This document shows, one piece after another, positions 35,786 to 43,317 of a stretch of 64,000 nt of DNA. The translations under genes were made by a program, and so were the position numbers. Each line of letters opens with the position of its first letter. Position 1 is the first letter of the stretch. Under the pieces are notes generated by a model that was not told where the DNA came from, did not search any database, and saw nothing but the letters and a program-made list of their open reading frames with translations. This DNA comes from Janthinobacterium sp. GW456P. GTDB lineage: Bacteria > Pseudomonadota > Gammaproteobacteria > Burkholderiales > Burkholderiaceae_D. Location: NCBI RefSeq assembly GCF_002127655.1, contig NZ_NEHB01000002.1, positions 105,672 through 169,671 on the forward strand, read 5' to 3'.

Positions 35786-36784
35786 TTACTTCGCGCTTTC
35801 CTTGTTGATGGCCGAGATCAGCTCCTTGCCGATGCGCCCTTCCATGGCCTTCTGCACGGGCGCCAGCGCCTTGCGCCACTCGGCCTGTTCCTGCACCGTC
35901 AGCGTGTAGATCTGCGTCTTGCCCGCTTTCTTGATGGCGTCGAGGGCCTGGTCATTGTCGCGCTGGGCGATGGCTTTTTCAAACGTGGTCGCCTCGCGCA
36001 TGGCTTTTTCCAGCTGGCCGCGTATATCGGGCGGCAAGCCATCCCAGAATTTCTTGTTGACGATGACGGCATAGCCCAGGTAGCCGTGGTTGGACACGGT
36101 CACGTGCTTTTGCACTTCATGCATCTTTTGCGTGTACATATTCGATGGCGGATTTTCCGTGCCGTCGACCACGCCCGTCTGCAGCGCCTGATACACTTCC
36201 GAGAAGGCCAGCACTTGCGGGTTGGCGCCCAGCGCGCGCATCTGCGCGTCGAGCACCTTCGACGACTGGATGCGCATTTTCAGGCCCTTGAAATCGGCCG
36301 GGGTATGCAGCGGCTTGTTGGCCGACATCACCTTGAAGCCATTGTCCCAGTAGGCCAGGCCCGTGATACCCTTGGGCTCGAGTTTTTTCAGCAGGCTCTT
36401 GCCGATTTCGCCTTCGGTGACGTTGTACAGCGCCGTCTTGGTGGGGAAGATGTAGGGCAGGTCGAACGCTTCGAATTCCTTCACGCCCAGCGGGCCGAAT
36501 TTGGCCAGCGACGGCGCCAGCATCTGCACGGCGCCCAGCTGGAGGGCTTCGAGTTCTTCCTTGTCCTTGTACAGCTGGCTGTTCGGGTACAGTTCGACCT
36601 TGACCTTGCCATTCGTGGCTTTTTCGGCCAGCTGCTTGAAGCGTTCGGCGGCCTGGCCTTTTGGCGTGTCCGTCGCCACGACGTGGCTGAACTTGATGAC
36701 GATGGGGGCTTGCGCGTAAGCGTGGACGCCGGCGGTGGCGCCGATGGCCGCGCACAGCGCGACGAACATGGTTTTCATCTGCAT
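35786..36784 (-). CDS. dctP: TRAP transporter substrate-binding protein (DctP family)
   Basis: The 332-residue protein has a signal peptide (MQMKTMFVALCAAIGATAGVHAYAQA) and the DctP pattern. IVIKFSHVVATDTPKGQAAERFKQLAEKATNGKVKVELYPN is at the N-terminus, and a central GFKVMSANKPLHTPADFKGLKMRIQSS segment contains the conserved Arg that binds the carboxylate. QTGVVDGTENPPSNMYTQKMHEVQKHVTVSNHGYLGY follows. It delivers an organic acid to DctQM. AGGAGA precedes the ATG. The gene is divergent from the sensor kinase gene and has a good promoter at 36818-36846. Confidence 0.94.
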   Translation of the reverse strand: MQMKTMFVALCAAIGATAGVHAYAQAPIVIKFSHVVATDTPKGQAAERFKQLAEKATNGKVKVELYPNSQLYKDKEELEALQLGAVQMLAPSLAKFGPLGVKEFEAFDLPYIFPTKTALYNVTEGEIGKSLLKKLEPKGITGLAYWDNGFKVMSANKPLHTPADFKGLKMRIQSSKVLDAQMRALGANPQVLAFSEVYQALQTGVVDGTENPPSNMYTQKMHEVQKHVTVSNHGYLGYAVIVNKKFWDGLPPDIRGQLEKAMREATTFEKAIAQRDNDQALDAIKKAGKTQIYTLTVQEQAEWRKALAPVQKAMEGRIGKELISAINKESAK

Positions 36785-36817
36785 TGCTGTCTCCTGAATG
36801 GTTTTTAGAAAAACTTT

Positions 36818-36846
36818 ATTATTTGTCTACTTGAATATTGTGCCAA
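36818..36846 (-). promoter_or_regulatory. Putative promoter of the dctPQM operon
   Basis: On the minus strand TTGGCA (36846-36841) and AATAAT (36823-36818) are separated by exactly 17 bp. A start near 36811 would leave a 27-nt leader. The palindrome at 36857-36886 lies directly upstream, a class I activator position. Confidence 0.6.
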
Positions 36847-36856
36847 AGAAACCCTC

Positions 36857-36886
36857 CCGGCTATTGTGGTTAACCACAATAGCCGG
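36857..36886. promoter_or_regulatory. Perfect 30-bp palindrome, probable operator between dctP and dctS/dctR
   Basis: Each half reads CCGGCTATTGTGGTT, and the two halves are exact inverted copies with no spacer. The centre is about 60 bp upstream of the inferred dctP transcription start and 43 bp upstream of the kinase ATG. The site is therefore well placed to let the FixJ-type regulator activate dctPQM. Confidence 0.75.
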
Positions 36887-36914
36887 TTCCCGATAAGCCG
36901 CTACCCTGCCAGCC

Positions 36915-38939
36915 ATGCCGACTCCCCCCACCCTTGCGCGCCGCTTCAAGCTATCGAGTCCGATGCGCTGGCTGCTGCCCGTCATCCTGCTGCTGCTGTT
37001 CCTCTCCATCCTGTTCTGGCTGCCCTGGCAGGCACGCCAGATGGAAAGCAACGAGCGCCAGGAGCAGCTGATCGCCGATACGTTGTGGGTGGAACAGACC
37101 ATCCGCTTCCAGCTGGCGCGCAACGAGGAAAGCCTGTTCAACCTGGGCGTGGACATCGCCAGCAGCTCCCTGTCGGCGGAAAAAGTGCACGAACGGCTGC
37201 AGCAGATGCTGCGCAATGGCCGCGAATTGCAGCGCGTGCTGTGGCTCGATACCAACGGCAAGGTGCTGGCCACCAGCGACAACAAGCTGCCGCACGCCCT
37301 GTCGTTTTCGCCGGCCTCGCTGACGGCGGCCGACAATGCACGCCGCCTGCACCGGGGCCAATACGCCCAGCCTTCGCAGCAGACGGGCTTTCCCGACGCG
37401 CCGCCGGGCGCCATGCTGATGGATTACCACCAGCCTCTGTTCGATGGCCAGCGTTATGTCGGCAGCCTGGTGGCCACCTACCAGATCAGCAGCCTGCTCG
37501 ATGAAATGGTGCCGTGGTGGTTCGCGCAGGATAACCAGATTTCGCTGATCGACCGCGACGACAAGGTGCTGGCGCGGCGCGCCGCCGCCGGTCCCGGCCA
37601 CGGCGTGTACACGCACAAGCGCGCGCTCGACGTGCCCGGCGCCACCATCACCCTGTTTACCGACAGCGTGAAAAGCCAGCCCAAGCTGCTGCCCAATCTG
37701 CTGGTCGGCTCCGTCATCGCCCTGTCGCTGGGTTTATTATGGAGCCTGCTGGCCCTGTGGCGCCACATCTCGCGCCGCCTGGTGGCCGAAGGCGCGCTGC
37801 GCCAGCAGATGCTGTTTCGCACGGCGATGGAAAACTCGCTGGTGACGGGCATGCGCGCGCGCGACCTGGAAGGAAGAGTCACCTACGTGAATCCCGCGTT
37901 TTGCCAGATCGTCGGCTATCCGCCCGAGGAAATCCTCGGCCGTTTGCCGCCCATGCCCTACTGGGTGCCGGAAGCGCTGGAAGAATACCAGCAGCGCTTC
38001 GTCAAGGCCCTGGCGGGCAATCCCACGCCGCAGTTCGAAACCTATTTCCAGCGCCCGGACGGCACGCGCGTGCCCGTGCTGATCTTCGAGGCGCCCTTGG
38101 TGGACAAGAACGGCCAGCACACAGGCTGGATGGGCTCCGTGCTCGATATTTCCGACCGCAAGCGCGTTGAGGAACTCAATCGCCAGCAGCAGGAAAAATT
38201 GCAAACGAGTTCGCGCCTGGCCACCATGGGCGAGCTGGCGTCGATGCTGGCGCATGAACTGAACCAGCCGCTGGCGGCCATTTCCAGCTACACGACAGGG
38301 GCCTTGAATTTGATCCGCCGCGCCATCGAGCATGACGCGCCCGTCGATCCGGGCCCCCTGAAACCGGCGCTGGAACAGGCCAGCGCGCAGGCGCAGCGGG
38401 CCGGCCAGATCATCCGCAGCGTGCACGATTTCGTGCGCAAGAGCGAGCCGCAGCGCCAGGATATCGCCCTCCGCACGCTGATCGACGGCATCCGCGCGCT
38501 GATCGACCTGCAGGCGCGCAAATACTATGTCACCATCCAGGAAGAGCTGCCGCCGGACCTGCCGCTGCTGCGCGCCGACCCCGTGATGATCGAGCAAGTG
38601 CTGCTGAACCTGACGCGCAACGCCATCGAGGCGATGCAGGACGCGGCACCCGGACGGCGTATCATGCGTCTGCGGGCCAGCCACGACGCGCAGCAAGGCA
38701 TGGTGACGGTGGACGTGATCGACCATGGCCACGGCATCCCGGTGGACGTGGCCGAGCGGCTGTTTTCGCCGTTTTTCTCGACCAAGTCCGAAGGCATGGG
38801 CATGGGCCTGAACATCTGCCGCACCGCCATCGAGTTTCACGGCGGCGCGCTGACCTTCGGCGCCAATCCCGCTGGCGGTACCATCTTTACCTTCAGCGTG
38901 CCGGCGGCGCCGCGCGCCGCACCAAGCAATAACGAATAA
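36915..38939 (+). CDS. PAS-containing sensor histidine kinase, DctS/FixL-like
   Basis: The 674-residue kinase has a first helix at about residues 15-36, a periplasmic sensing domain of roughly 220 residues and a second helix near 262-285 (LLVGSVIALSLGLLWSLLAL). Next come a PAS/PAC domain (about 300-420, with TYVNPAFCQIVGYPPEEI), a HisKA domain with LASMLAHELNQPLAAISSY, and an HATPase domain with LLNLTRNAIEAM and GMGMGLNICRTAIEFHGG. The H-box with NQPLAAI is that of the FixL/DctS/DctB group. It is followed 19 bp later by the FixJ-type regulator gene and is divergent from dctPQM. I infer that it senses the organic acid imported by that transporter. Confidence 0.9.
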   Translation: MPTPPTLARRFKLSSPMRWLLPVILLLLFLSILFWLPWQARQMESNERQEQLIADTLWVEQTIRFQLARNEESLFNLGVDIASSSLSAEKVHERLQQMLRNGRELQRVLWLDTNGKVLATSDNKLPHALSFSPASLTAADNARRLHRGQYAQPSQQTGFPDAPPGAMLMDYHQPLFDGQRYVGSLVATYQISSLLDEMVPWWFAQDNQISLIDRDDKVLARRAAAGPGHGVYTHKRALDVPGATITLFTDSVKSQPKLLPNLLVGSVIALSLGLLWSLLALWRHISRRLVAEGALRQQMLFRTAMENSLVTGMRARDLEGRVTYVNPAFCQIVGYPPEEILGRLPPMPYWVPEALEEYQQRFVKALAGNPTPQFETYFQRPDGTRVPVLIFEAPLVDKNGQHTGWMGSVLDISDRKRVEELNRQQQEKLQTSSRLATMGELASMLAHELNQPLAAISSYTTGALNLIRRAIEHDAPVDPGPLKPALEQASAQAQRAGQIIRSVHDFVRKSEPQRQDIALRTLIDGIRALIDLQARKYYVTIQEELPPDLPLLRADPVMIEQVLLNLTRNAIEAMQDAAPGRRIMRLRASHDAQQGMVTVDVIDHGHGIPVDVAERLFSPFFSTKSEGMGMGLNICRTAIEFHGGALTFGANPAGGTIFTFSVPAAPRAAPSNNE

Positions 38940-38958
38940 CCGACAAGCCGGAGACACC

Positions 38959-39543
38959 ATGCTACACATCATCGACGACGAAGAAGTCGTGCGCGACTCC
39001 CTCTCCTGGCTGGCCGCCTCGCGCAGCATCGAGGCGCGCAGCTACGCCAGCGCCCAGCAATTTCTCGATAGCCTCGACGGCGGCTTCGACGCCGCCGGCG
39101 ACTGCGTGCTGCTCGACGTGCGCATGCCCGACATGAACGGCATCGCCCTGTTCGACCAGTTGGTCAAGCGCGACCTGACGGCGCGCCTGCCCGTGATTTT
39201 CCTGACCGGCCACGGCGACGTGCCGATGGCCGTCGACAGCCTGAAACGGGGCGCCTTCGATTTCTTCGAAAAGCCGTTCAACGACAACGACCTGATGGAC
39301 CGCGTACAGCAAGGCCTTGCCAACTCGCGCCAGGCCGGCGAACTGGCCGCCGTGCATGCGCGCCTGGCCACCCTGTCATCGCGCGAACGCGAAGTGCTGG
39401 ACCTGATTTTGGCGGGCAAGATGAACAAGGTGGTGGCCGACAAGCTGGGCATCAGCATGCGCACCGTGGAAGTCCACCGCGCGCATATCTTCGACAAGAT
39501 GCAGGTCAAGACGGCGGTGGAGCTGGCGGGGTTGTTGAAATAA
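38959..39543 (+). CDS. FixJ/DctR-like response regulator with LuxR-type HTH
   Basis: The 194-residue protein is a FixJ-type two-domain regulator. The receiver starts LHIIDDEEVVRDSLSWL and has the phospho-acceptor in LLDVRMPDMNG, the TGHGDVPMAVDSLKRGAFDFFEKPF segment and a short linker. The LuxR-type HTH is LSSREREVLDLILAGKMNKVVADKLGISMRTVEVHRAHIFDKM. In Rhodobacter the homologous DctS/DctR pair activates dctPQM, the same gene arrangement as here. The likely target is the 30-bp palindrome at 36857-36886. CCGGAGA precedes the start. Confidence 0.92.
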   Translation: MLHIIDDEEVVRDSLSWLAASRSIEARSYASAQQFLDSLDGGFDAAGDCVLLDVRMPDMNGIALFDQLVKRDLTARLPVIFLTGHGDVPMAVDSLKRGAFDFFEKPFNDNDLMDRVQQGLANSRQAGELAAVHARLATLSSREREVLDLILAGKMNKVVADKLGISMRTVEVHRAHIFDKMQVKTAVELAGLLK

Positions 39544-39553
39544 TTCTGGTAAC

Positions 39554-39590
39554 GTTGGATGACGCGGCGCTCGCGCGCCGCTAATCCAAC
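39554..39590. repeat. Palindromic intergenic element (REP-like hairpin 1)
   Basis: GTTGGAT ... ATCCAAC flank an inner GCGGCGC/GCGCCGC stem. It lies between two convergent genes and may also end transcription of the DctR-like gene. Confidence 0.55.
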
Positions 39591-39619
39591 CTACATGTCA
39601 TACAAACCATATGGCGTAG

Positions 39620-39649
39620 GTCGGGTTAGCGCTGCGCGCGTAACCCGAC
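39620..39649. repeat. Palindromic intergenic element (REP-like hairpin 2)
   Basis: GTCGGGTTA and TAACCCGAC are exact inverted repeats around a GC-rich 12-base core. It has the same general build as the element at 39554-39590 and ends 11 bp before the convergent gene's stop. Confidence 0.55.
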
Positions 39650-39659
39650 GACACCAAGA

Positions 39660-40487
39660 TCACTCGTCGTGATGCTCATGGTGCTCCGCCGCCCCATGCT
39701 TCCAGTAACTGGCCACATGCAGGTGCTGCTTCGGCACGCCGGCGTCGATAAAGTGCCCGCGCAAGCCCTGCACCTGCGCGTGCTCGCACGCCACCCACAC
39801 GTAGCCGTCGCCCTCTGACGGCAGCGCGATCCGGCGCAAGGCGTCGAGCAGCAGCGGCCCCTGGCGGCCATTGCGCGCCACCCAATGCATATCCACCTGT
39901 GCCGCGCTATCGAGCGCGATCTGTTCGCCGTCTTCGACGACCTCGATCACGGCAATCGCCCGCGCCGTGGCCGGCAACTGCTCCAGGCGGCGGGCGATGG
40001 CCGGCAAGGCCGTCTGGTCGCCCACCAGCACATACCAGTCGAAGTCGGGCGGCACCAGCATCGAGCCGCGCGGCCCGCCCACGCCCAGGGTCTGGCCGGG
40101 CGCCGCTTGCGCCGCCCAGCTGGCTGCGGGGCCGTCGCCATGCAGCACGAAGTCGATTTCCAGCTCGCGCCGCGCGGCGTCGTAGCGGCGCGGCGTGTAG
40201 TTGCGGGCGATGGGACGCGGCCCTTGCGCATACTCGATGGGATTGGCGCCATTGCCCAGCACGGGGAACACGGGCGTCGTCTGGCCCGGCGCGGGGAAGA
40301 ACAGTTTCACGTGGTCGTCATGGGCCGGCGAGACAAAGCCGTCCAGGTCGTCGCCCGCCAAGGTGATGCGGCGCATGTGCGGTGTCAGCTGCTCGGTGCG
40401 CACGACGGTGAGTACGCGCAGTTTCAAGTCATGCCGCACGCGTTCGATGGCATGCGGGCGTGGTGTTGCAGGGGATGCGATAGTCAT
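39660..40487 (-). CDS. Siderophore-interacting protein / NAD(P)H ferric-chelate reductase (YqjH/ViuB-like)
   Basis: The 275-residue flavoprotein has the SIP-family FAD-binding motif RNYTPRRYD at about residue 96, the GPRGSMLVPPDFDWYVLVGDQTALPAI region for nucleotide binding and the conserved C-terminal ASYWKHG. It should reduce ferric iron in siderophores and release Fe2+ in the cytosol. The C-terminus ends in a His-rich tail (EHHEHHDE). It is 22 bp downstream of a YqjI-like repressor gene in the same operon, which fits the E. coli YqjI-YqjH pair, where the genes are divergent. Confidence 0.88.
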   Translation of the reverse strand: MTIASPATPRPHAIERVRHDLKLRVLTVVRTEQLTPHMRRITLAGDDLDGFVSPAHDDHVKLFFPAPGQTTPVFPVLGNGANPIEYAQGPRPIARNYTPRRYDAARRELEIDFVLHGDGPAASWAAQAAPGQTLGVGGPRGSMLVPPDFDWYVLVGDQTALPAIARRLEQLPATARAIAVIEVVEDGEQIALDSAAQVDMHWVARNGRQGPLLLDALRRIALPSEGDGYVWVACEHAQVQGLRGHFIDAGVPKQHLHVASYWKHGAAEHHEHHDE

Positions 40488-40509
40488 TGCGTATCCTTGT
40501 AAAGTGGGC

Positions 40510-41160
40510 TCAGTGGCCGTCGACGATGGCGTTCGCCGCCTGTTCCAGCACGGCGGAGACGCGCTCGGCTTCCGCTTCGCTCCAGTTGGTCTTGTTCAGC
40601 AACAGCGCATGCTTGAGCGTGTGCATGGCCTGGTGCACGCGCTCGGGCAAGGCCTTGCGCGCCTGGACGCGGGCAAACATGTCGAGGCGGGCCAGGATGC
40701 CGTCCACCTGGGCGCGGTTTTCGCCCAGATACGCGCGGCCCAGGTCCGTGATCGTGTAGAGCTTCTTGCCGCTGGCGCTTTCGGAAGACGTCACGTGGTC
40801 CTGCTCTTCCAGCAAGGTCAAGGTCGGATACACGGCGCCCGGGCTGGGGGCGTAGGCGCCGCCGCAACGCTCTTCGATGGCCTTGATGATTTCATAGCCG
40901 TGGCGGGGGCTGATTTCGATCAGCGCCAGCACGATCAGCGGCAGGTCGCCACGGCCGAAGACGCGCTCGGCCCGTTCGCCGCGCCCGCCTCGTCCGCCAG
41001 GACCACCGCCCATGCCGCCCATGCCATCGCCGCGCTCGTCGAAGCCGCGCGGGCCGCGGCCATGCATGAAGTAATCAGGGTTGTGTTCGTGGCGATGTTC
41101 ACCGTGATGATGGTGATGGTGGCCGCAATGGCCGTGTTCTGCGTGGTGTGAGTTTCTCAT
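40510..41160 (-). CDS. PadR-family metal-responsive repressor, YqjI-like
   Basis: The 216-residue protein has a His-rich N-terminus (HHAEHGHCGHHHHHHGEHRHEH), a Gly/Arg linker, and from about residue 70 a PadR winged helix with LPLIVLALIEISPRHGYEIIKAIEE and APSPGAVYPTLTLLEEQDHV. This combination is the hallmark of E. coli YqjI, a nickel- and iron-responsive repressor of the ferric reductase YqjH. Here it precedes the yqjH-like gene in one operon. The promoter region at 41175-41226 contains a 12-bp inverted repeat suited to autorepression. Confidence 0.9.
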   Translation of the reverse strand: MRNSHHAEHGHCGHHHHHHGEHRHEHNPDYFMHGRGPRGFDERGDGMGGMGGGPGGRGGRGERAERVFGRGDLPLIVLALIEISPRHGYEIIKAIEERCGGAYAPSPGAVYPTLTLLEEQDHVTSSESASGKKLYTITDLGRAYLGENRAQVDGILARLDMFARVQARKALPERVHQAMHTLKHALLLNKTNWSEAEAERVSAVLEQAANAIVDGH

Positions 41161-41174
41161 GTTGCCTCATTAAA

Positions 41175-41226
41175 GATATATCGTTAGTAGGTATCGTCAT
41201 TTTATAACGATATATCGATAAGTCAA
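41175..41226 (-). promoter_or_regulatory. Promoter and operator of the YqjI/YqjH-like operon
   Basis: Two exact inverted arms, GATATATCGTTA (41175-41186) and TAACGATATATC (41205-41216), are separated by 18 bp. On the minus strand TTGACT (41226-41221) and TAAAAT (41204-41199) form a promoter with a 16-bp spacer. One arm fills the spacer and the other lies just downstream of the -10 element, an arrangement expected for a repressor. Confidence 0.75.
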
Positions 41227-41273
41227 GGAGAAATTTGCTATGCTCGTCTTTTCACTATCGACACGCCCCTGCC

Positions 41274-41651
41274 ATGCCTGAAAAAACCATTGCTGAAAAA
41301 ATGTATGTGAAAAATGCCAAGGCCCTGGCCGTGCTCAATGACGGCGGCGAACACGGCGAATTGCTGGCGCAGTTGCCGGCGGAACGGTGCGTCAGTGAAG
41401 CAGAGCACGCCGACTGGCTGCTGCTGTTCGCGCGCAGCCGCGCGGAACTGGCGCAGTATCTGCCGCTGGCGCAGGCGCGCCTGGCGCCCGGCGGCGCGGT
41501 CTGGGTGGCCTACCGCAAGGGCGGCGTGAAGGTGGGCAGCGATATCCACCGCGACGATATCCGCGCCTTTGCGCAAGCCGTTGGACTCGACAGCGTGGCG
41601 ATGGTGGCCATCGACAGCGACTGGTCGGCGCTGCGCCTGAAGCAGGCGTAA
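41274..41651 (+). CDS. DUF3052-like small protein
   Basis: This 125-residue cytosolic protein contains AEKMYVKNAKALAVLNDG, LLFARSRAELAQYLPLAQARLAPGGAVWVAYRKGG and VAIDSDWSALRLKQA, a pattern I associate with DUF3052 (a truncated methyltransferase-like fold). No function is established. The ATG at MPEKTIAEK has no ribosome-binding site. A TTG 13 codons upstream is preceded by AAGGAG at four bases, so a longer product (138 residues) is possible. Confidence 0.65.
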   Translation: MPEKTIAEKMYVKNAKALAVLNDGGEHGELLAQLPAERCVSEAEHADWLLLFARSRAELAQYLPLAQARLAPGGAVWVAYRKGGVKVGSDIHRDDIRAFAQAVGLDSVAMVAIDSDWSALRLKQA

Positions 41652-41658
41652 ACCGGCG

Positions 41659-42750
41659 CTAATCGATGCCGTGCAGCGCCAGCGCCCATTCGACGTGCTC
41701 GCGCACGATGGCCGATGGATGCGCGCGGCGCGACAGCAGGGCCGCGACGAGGTCGGCCTGGCCCCGGGCCTGGGCGGCAGCGTTGCCCATGCCGACGGCC
41801 AGGTTGCGCAGCCAGCGTTCGTGGCCGATGCGGCGGATCGCGCTGCCTTCCATGCGGCGGTTGAATTCCTCTTCCGTCCAGGCGAACAATTCCACCATGC
41901 CGGCGCTGCCCAGGCTGTGGCGCTCGTCGAAATCGGGCACGACGGCGCGCTGGGCGAACTTGTTCCACGGGCAGACGGTCTGGCAATCGTCGCAGCCGTA
42001 CACCTTGTTGCCGATCAGGGGGCGCATCTCGACGGGAATGGCGCCTTTCAGCTCAATCGTCAGGTAGGAGATACAGCGCCGTGCGTCGAGCTGGTACGGC
42101 CCAAGGATGGCTTGCGTCGGGCACACCGTGATGCACGCCGAGCACTGGCCGCAGCGCGCAATCTCCGGCGGGTCGACGGGCAGCGGCACGTCGATGAGGA
42201 TCTCGCCGAGGAAAAAGAAAGAGCCGCCCTGGCGGTTGATCAGCAAGGTGTGCTTGCCGCGCCAGCCCAAGCCGCCTTTTTGCGCCAGCTCGACTTCCAT
42301 CACGGGCGCCGAATCGCTGAAGACGCGGTAGCCGAAGTCGCCGATCTCGCCCTTGATGCGGTCGGCCAGCTGTTGCAGGCGCGCGCGCATCACCTTGTGA
42401 TAGTCGCGGCCCCGCGCATACACGGAGATCACGGCCGCCGCGGGATCGGCGTCGCGCGCCGCCTCGCGTTCGCGCCAGTCCGGCCCCAGCGCCGGGGGCA
42501 GGTAGTTCATGCGGGCGCTGATGGCGCGCACCGTGCCCGGCACCAGTTCGGCCGGGCGCGCGCGCTTCATGCCGTGGCTGGCCATGTAATCCATTTCGCC
42601 GTGATACCCTGCGTCGAGCCAGGCTTGCAAAGGCGCTTCCATGTGCGACAGGTCCACGTCGGCGATGCGCACCTCGGCAAAACCCAGCTCGCGCCCCCAT
42701 TCCTTGATGGTGCGCGCCAGGACGGCGAGATCGGTGACGGTGGCGGACAT
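41659..42750 (-). CDS. queG: tRNA epoxyqueuosine(34) reductase QueG
   Basis: The 363-residue protein has the QueG layout: an N-terminal cobalamin-binding domain and two [4Fe-4S] cluster motifs (CGQCSACITVCPTQAI and CDDCQTVCPWN). A C-terminal HEAT-like region contains RRIGHERWLRNLAVGMGNA. It reduces epoxyqueuosine to queuosine in the last step of tRNA wobble modification and requires cobalamin. It is convergent with the DUF3052-like gene and divergent from tsaE, the arrangement common in betaproteobacteria. Confidence 0.95.
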   Translation of the reverse strand: MSATVTDLAVLARTIKEWGRELGFAEVRIADVDLSHMEAPLQAWLDAGYHGEMDYMASHGMKRARPAELVPGTVRAISARMNYLPPALGPDWREREAARDADPAAAVISVYARGRDYHKVMRARLQQLADRIKGEIGDFGYRVFSDSAPVMEVELAQKGGLGWRGKHTLLINRQGGSFFFLGEILIDVPLPVDPPEIARCGQCSACITVCPTQAILGPYQLDARRCISYLTIELKGAIPVEMRPLIGNKVYGCDDCQTVCPWNKFAQRAVVPDFDERHSLGSAGMVELFAWTEEEFNRRMEGSAIRRIGHERWLRNLAVGMGNAAAQARGQADLVAALLSRRAHPSAIVREHVEWALALHGID

Positions 42751-42828
42751 AGGGGACTTTACGGAAAACGGCAGGCGCGCGGGCGGTTACAATGACAGCA
42801 GCCTCCATTTTATGCGATACGGAAGATA

Positions 42829-43317
42829 ATGACCGAACACTTCACAGCCCACCTCCACGACGAAGCCGGCACCGCCGCGCTGGGCGCCGCGCTGGCGCGC
42901 GCGCTGGCACCGGGCCTGGCGATCTACCTGCACGGCGACCTGGGCGCCGGCAAGACGGCCCTCACGCGCGCCCTGGTGCACGCGGCCGGCCATGCGGGCC
43001 ACGTCAAAAGCCCCACCTACACCTTGTCCGAACCGTACACGGTGCGGCTCGACGGCGAGCGCGTCAACGTCATCCACTTCGACCTGTACCGCATGGGCAG
43101 CGCCGAGGAATTCCTCGACGCGGGCTTCCGCGAAGACTTCGACGGACGCAATATCTGCATCGTTGAATGGCCGGAGAAAGCCGAACCGGTGCTGCCGCCT
43201 GCCGACCTGAATATTTATTTGAACGTTGCGGGTACAGGACGTGATGTAGAATTGCAAGCGTCTTCTGAATTGGGTCTGTCATGCCTTCACCGTCTCAAAT
43301 TCGCCCCGAACCTTTGA
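42829..43317 (+). CDS. tsaE: tRNA threonylcarbamoyladenosine biosynthesis ATPase TsaE
   Basis: The 162-residue ATPase has a Walker A motif (LHGDLGAGKTALTRAL), a SPTYTLSEPY segment and HFDLYRMGSAEEFLDAGF, all typical of TsaE, and ends with WPEKAEPVLPPADL. It is the ATPase that supports TsaBD in making t6A37 in ANN-decoding tRNAs. Its 3' end overlaps amiC by 37 bp, and GGAAG precedes the ATG. Confidence 0.95.
   Translation: MTEHFTAHLHDEAGTAALGAALARALAPGLAIYLHGDLGAGKTALTRALVHAAGHAGHVKSPTYTLSEPYTVRLDGERVNVIHFDLYRMGSAEEFLDAGFREDFDGRNICIVEWPEKAEPVLPPADLNIYLNVAGTGRDVELQASSELGLSCLHRLKFAPNL

Noticed and set aside
36785..36856. Sigma54 promoter before dctP
   Set aside because: TGGCAC is present but the GC of the -12 element is not at the required distance, while a sigma70 match with 17-bp spacing overlaps it.
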